A DNA stretch of 9,354 nt from assembly GCA_028287455.1 (NCBI GenBank), contig JAQBPP010000086.1, forward strand, positions 1 to 9,354, written 5' to 3'. The notes beneath the pieces are model-generated. The model saw only the letters and a program-made list of their open reading frames with translations. It had not been told where the DNA came from and searched no databases. This document shows, in pieces, positions 6,181-9,354 of this stretch; position 1 is the first letter of the stretch, and each line of letters opens with the position of its first letter. The position numbers and the translations under genes are program-made. Source of the DNA: Bacilli bacterium. Lineage in GTDB: Bacteria; Bacillota; Bacilli; Tumebacillales; JAQBPP01.

Positions 6181-7236
6181 TTGTCTTTTCGCTATATTGG
6201 TTCTAAGGCGAGGCTGGTTGAGGCTATTGCAGAGCATATAGGAACACCGGCAAAAAATGATGGTATGTTTATAGATGCATTCTGTGGTACTGGTGCTGTT
6301 GCAGAATCAGCTGCAAAACTTGGGTGGGATATATGGGTCAATGACCATTTGATCAGTGCGGGGATCATGGCTGCTGCGAGACTCACTGGTCAAGAACAGG
6401 CCCAGTTTAAACATTTTGGTGGGTATGATCAGATAGTTTCCTTACTTAATGAGCTGAAACCCGTACAAGGGTTTATTTGGCGCGAGTACAGTCCTGCATC
6501 GGCGGGGATGGTCGGCATCGAAAGAAGATACTTCACTGAAGAAAATGCTGGCCGAATTGATGCGATACGCGGGCAAATTAATACATGGAAAGAATTCGAC
6601 GCTTTAACTGACATTGAGGAACAACTTCTTATTGCGGATTTATTGAGCGCTGCGAACCGTGTTGCAAATATTGCCGGTACATACGGCTGTTTTCTTTCGA
6701 AATGGACAAGCCAAGCTAATGGCAAACTCGTGTTAACGCCGCGTGAACTGAAGCAGAAATCCGTTCGAGTTCGAGTAACCTCTGATGATGTAACGAACAT
6801 TCAAGCAGAAACGAACGATTTGGTTTATTTGGACCCGCCATATACGAAGCGCCAATATGCTGCTTATTATCACATTCTCGAGACAATTTCACTCTATGAT
6901 GAGCCAGAAGTTCAGGGAGTCTCCGGACTAAGACCCTGGCAGGAAAAGGCGTCAGACTTTTGTTACCGCAGGCGGGCGCTGCATTCATTACTGGATTTAA
7001 TTCGTGGTCTCAACTCAAGACGAATTCTGCTGTCTTATAGCGAGGAGGGCCATATTGCCATTGATGACTTATTGAATAGTCTTTACCAAATTGGTTCGGT
7101 TGTCCCCTATTCCTTGATGAATGTTGGTCGTTATCGACCAAACAAAACAGCCAGCAACAACAACTCCACGGTTGGAGAATATTTGTTTGTGATAGAGAAG
7201 GAAGTACAGCTTACGTCAAAGGAGATGGTCGTTTGA
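6181..7236 (+). CDS. D12-class (Dam-like) DNA N6-adenine methyltransferase
   Basis: This 351-residue enzyme should transfer a methyl group from S-adenosylmethionine to adenine N6 in a specific DNA sequence. Motif order is that of the alpha (D12) class: motif X RYIGSKARL at 4-12, the SAM-binding loop DAFCGTGAVAE at 32-42, a long inserted recognition region, then catalytic motif IV DPPY at 218-221 followed by TKRQYAAYYHILETI. All catalytic elements are intact. The start is TTG at 6181, with AGGAG (6167-6171) 9 nt upstream. It begins 22 nt after the AraC gene, but the contrast in function argues against one pathway. Its stop codon overlaps the start of the next methyltransferase gene (TTGA at 7233-7236), so the two are probably translated together. 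It is longer than Dam (about 280 residues), typical of restriction-modification D12 enzymes. The recognition sequence cannot be inferred. Confidence 0.93.
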   Translation: MSFRYIGSKARLVEAIAEHIGTPAKNDGMFIDAFCGTGAVAESAAKLGWDIWVNDHLISAGIMAAARLTGQEQAQFKHFGGYDQIVSLLNELKPVQGFIWREYSPASAGMVGIERRYFTEENAGRIDAIRGQINTWKEFDALTDIEEQLLIADLLSAANRVANIAGTYGCFLSKWTSQANGKLVLTPRELKQKSVRVRVTSDDVTNIQAETNDLVYLDPPYTKRQYAAYYHILETISLYDEPEVQGVSGLRPWQEKASDFCYRRRALHSLLDLIRGLNSRRILLSYSEEGHIAIDDLLNSLYQIGSVVPYSLMNVGRYRPNKTASNNNSTVGEYLFVIEKEVQLTSKEMVV

Positions 7237-9354
7237 GTGCTCCTAAATCGTACGAAGTACAAATTCTGGCACCGATCGAGAAATTACTGGCAAACATGCT
7301 GCATCGCTCCAAAAATGACTCATTTGAATTGCGATTGCAAATTCTGGAGTCTGCTGCTAGTCGACTTGGCCGTTTCAAGCTTGAGCATTACTTTGAAGCG
7401 TTTGGTATTTCACCAGCAGTTTCATTTGATTCGTTGGATCAGGCTGGGAAACAGCTTGTAGAAGCGTTAAGTCCTTTCTCCATACATCCTGCAATGGTTT
7501 TGAGTGCATTGGCCCGTGAGCCATTATCCTTATCAGATCAACGTGCGGCAGGGGCCTACAATACCGATTTTCGATTGGCTTTGCATTTGGCTGAACTTGC
7601 GAAAAGAGCATTGAATGAAGTCGCGAAAGTCCTTGACCCTGCTTGCGGCACAGGGATACTTCTTGTCGCCGTTGCACTGGCTGTTTGCGGTTCAGATCGA
7701 CGAAAATTAGCGCAATGGCTTGCGAATTCCGTTTACGCGGCTGATCTGTCGCCATTGGCGTTACGAGGAGCAAGACTCGCGCTTGCATCATTTACTGATG
7801 ATATCGAAACTATTCAAGCAATGTGGTCGCATTGGCGTGTACAAGACAGCTTAATGGCTGAATATGCTACCTGGAATGAACTATCATCGGATTTGTTTGA
7901 TTTGGTGATTGGCAATCCTCCTTGGGAAAAGTTGAAATTGACTCGCCACGAGTACCTGAGTGCCGCAGGACAGCAGCGTCACTATGGCGCTGATTACGAA
8001 AACATAGACTCAGACGGTTACGATAAACAGCGCAGGGAGTTGGAGGAATATGCCCAGATCTTGCGCTCGCGTTATAGTCTTCTGGGAACGGGAGAACCTG
8101 ATCTTTACATGGCGTTTGTACAGTTGTTTTCGGAATTAGTTCGTCGTGGAGGACGAGTAGCCGTCCTGGTTCCTGCCGGACTTATTCGTTCCCAGGGTAC
8201 AGAAGAGTTACGTCGATATTTATATGATAATGGCCATAATATTACCATTACGGTAATGGAGAACCGTGCACGATTTTTTCCAATTGACACTCGGTTTAAG
8301 TTCCTGTCAATTTGTTATATGCGTAGAGAAAAAGGAGTTTCGACTCGTGACCCTATACATATTCGCCATGCGACCGGTACGGCAACCGATGTTAAGCTAA
8401 CCGGGGGAGCACGTTTGGACCGGGGAACACTGAGCGTTATTCGACCCGACCTGACAGTGCCAGAAGTGCGCAACAACAGGGAATGGCGCATTTTTATTAC
8501 GATGATTAAGAATGGGCACTACTTGCAGAATAATGAATCAAAGTGGTACCCCGAGTTTTTTCGTGAGGTGGACATGAGCCGCCAGCGGACCCAATTTCTC
8601 CGCAATCCTAAAGCCGCCGATTTACCTGTCATTGAGGGTCGAATGATACAGGCACATCGATTTGGTGCCAAAATGTATCTGTCTGGCAGCGGGAGACGGG
8701 CGATTTGGTCGCATACTCCAAAAGGCAAGACCGCTGTTGTACCGCAATTTTGGATAGAACCAAACAATCTTTCTCCCAAGGCCGCTCAGCGTACTAAAAT
8801 GCTGCGTGCCGGCTTCTGCGACATTGCAGGACAAACAAACGAACGATCGATGATGGCCGCGCTTATTCCACCAGGAGTCGTCTGTGGGAATAAGGTACCT
8901 ACTCTTATTTTTCCTAATGAACAGTCGGAGTCCCGGTTATTGCTTTGGTTAGGCATAGTAAACAGTCTTCCTTATGACTGGATGCTTCGGCGAGTTCTCA
9001 CCACCACGGTGAATTATTTTATGTTGCTTGGTCTGCCATTGCCTAAGTTGGAGCCGGAAGACTTGCCTGGAAGGTACATAGTTAATGAATCGAAGGAATT
9101 ACATGGGATGAACTCTCAAGGAACATCCTTCGATCAGTGGCGAAATGCAGAATTAAGAGCAAATATTGATATAGCTGTTTTAGTTGCATTTGGCCTTGGG
9201 TACAAGGAGTTATCTCTTATGTTAGAAGATTTTCCACTGTTGGACCGTGGACAACCCCCAATATTTGGAGAAGTTTCTTCAACCATTACTCGTGATTATC
9301 TAATGCTTTGTGCCGCAAAACGATTTGGAATTCCTGCTGAATCTTTAGCGTCAC
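7233..9354 (+). CDS. Eco57I-like DNA N6-adenine methyltransferase, partial (runs off right edge)
   Basis: A single open frame of 707 codons reaches the window edge without a stop. The start is TTG at 7233, with AAAGGAG (7218-7224) 8 nt upstream and a 4-nt TTGA overlap with the D12 gene. Residues 1-100 are mostly helical with no recognised domain. The methyltransferase core follows: AGAYNTDFRLALHLAEL (106-122, motif X position), SAM-binding DPACGTG (135-141), YAADLSPLAL (168-177) and catalytic NPPW (228-231). The GEPDLYMAFVQLF block typical of Eco57I-type enzymes comes next, then RVAVLVPAGLIRSQG. The remainder (about 350-707) should hold the target-recognition region, and DFPLLDRGQPPI near the end resembles the C-terminal part of Alw26I/Eco31I/Esp3I-type adenine methyltransferases. 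No nuclease motif is evident in the visible part, but a C-terminal domain could lie outside. It is most likely the second modification subunit of a restriction or anti-phage locus. Confidence 0.88.
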   Translation, partial: MSAPKSYEVQILAPIEKLLANMLHRSKNDSFELRLQILESAASRLGRFKLEHYFEAFGISPAVSFDSLDQAGKQLVEALSPFSIHPAMVLSALAREPLSLSDQRAAGAYNTDFRLALHLAELAKRALNEVAKVLDPACGTGILLVAVALAVCGSDRRKLAQWLANSVYAADLSPLALRGARLALASFTDDIETIQAMWSHWRVQDSLMAEYATWNELSSDLFDLVIGNPPWEKLKLTRHEYLSAAGQQRHYGADYENIDSDGYDKQRRELEEYAQILRSRYSLLGTGEPDLYMAFVQLFSELVRRGGRVAVLVPAGLIRSQGTEELRRYLYDNGHNITITVMENRARFFPIDTRFKFLSICYMRREKGVSTRDPIHIRHATGTATDVKLTGGARLDRGTLSVIRPDLTVPEVRNNREWRIFITMIKNGHYLQNNESKWYPEFFREVDMSRQRTQFLRNPKAADLPVIEGRMIQAHRFGAKMYLSGSGRRAIWSHTPKGKTAVVPQFWIEPNNLSPKAAQRTKMLRAGFCDIAGQTNERSMMAALIPPGVVCGNKVPTLIFPNEQSESRLLLWLGIVNSLPYDWMLRRVLTTTVNYFMLLGLPLPKLEPEDLPGRYIVNESKELHGMNSQGTSFDQWRNAELRANIDIAVLVAFGLGYKELSLMLEDFPLLDRGQPPIFGEVSSTITRDYLMLCAAKRFGIPAESLAS

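Noticed and set aside
6429..6988. Minus-strand open frames within the D12 methyltransferase gene
   Set aside because: They are antisense shadows of a gene with all catalytic motifs intact.
7375..7791. Minus-strand open frame of 138 codons and the short plus-strand frame at 7237-7461
   Set aside because: Both lie within the 707-codon Eco57I-like methyltransferase frame, which carries motif I and NPPW; neither has recognisable features.
8519..8834. Minus-strand open frames near the right edge
   Set aside because: They are antisense to the methyltransferase target-recognition region, with no supporting ribosome-binding site or domain.

Overview
The window looks like chromosomal DNA of a Gram-positive Bacillota, most likely a Bacillales relative (Paenibacillus/Alicyclobacillus-like; this is inference). 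The reasons are strong AGGAGG-type ribosome-binding sites at optimal spacing, TTG start codons on three genes, a lipoprotein-type ABC solute-binding protein, a perfect-consensus catabolite-responsive element (cre) and moderate GC. No RNA genes, CRISPR arrays or recognisable insertion sequences were seen.

Left part (1-1720). A decayed DUF4352-type fragment with an in-frame stop runs off the left edge on the minus strand. It lies downstream of a complete RluA-family pseudouridine synthase (minus strand), whose N-terminus carries five copies of a basic RNxx tetrapeptide. A roughly 400-base stretch follows with no convincing gene: a weak promoter candidate for the synthase, a possible 40-codon gene remnant and, at its right end, a GC-rich terminator.

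Middle part (1699-6158). This is a divergent carbohydrate-utilisation module. On the minus strand a cytoplasmic six-hairpin (alpha/alpha-barrel) glycosidase-like protein is followed after 24 nt by a sugar-binding lipoprotein, and the pair ends at the terminator. On the plus strand an AraC-family regulator with an N-terminal cupin is transcribed away from them. The shared control region holds a perfect cre palindrome over the predicted glycosidase transcription start and a separate inverted repeat inside the predicted regulator promoter. The likely logic is local sugar-responsive control by the AraC protein with CcpA-mediated repression. No ABC permease or ATPase genes are present, so the binding protein must borrow a transporter encoded elsewhere.

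Right part (6159-9354). Directly after the AraC gene (22-nt gap, no terminator seen) lie two DNA adenine methyltransferase genes on the plus strand: a complete D12-class (Dam-like) enzyme and, overlapping it by TTGA, an Eco57I-like N6-adenine methyltransferase still open at the window edge after 707 codons. Two coupled adenine methyltransferases of different classes point to a restriction-modification or wider anti-phage locus. Its nuclease or helicase parts, if any, would lie just beyond the right edge.
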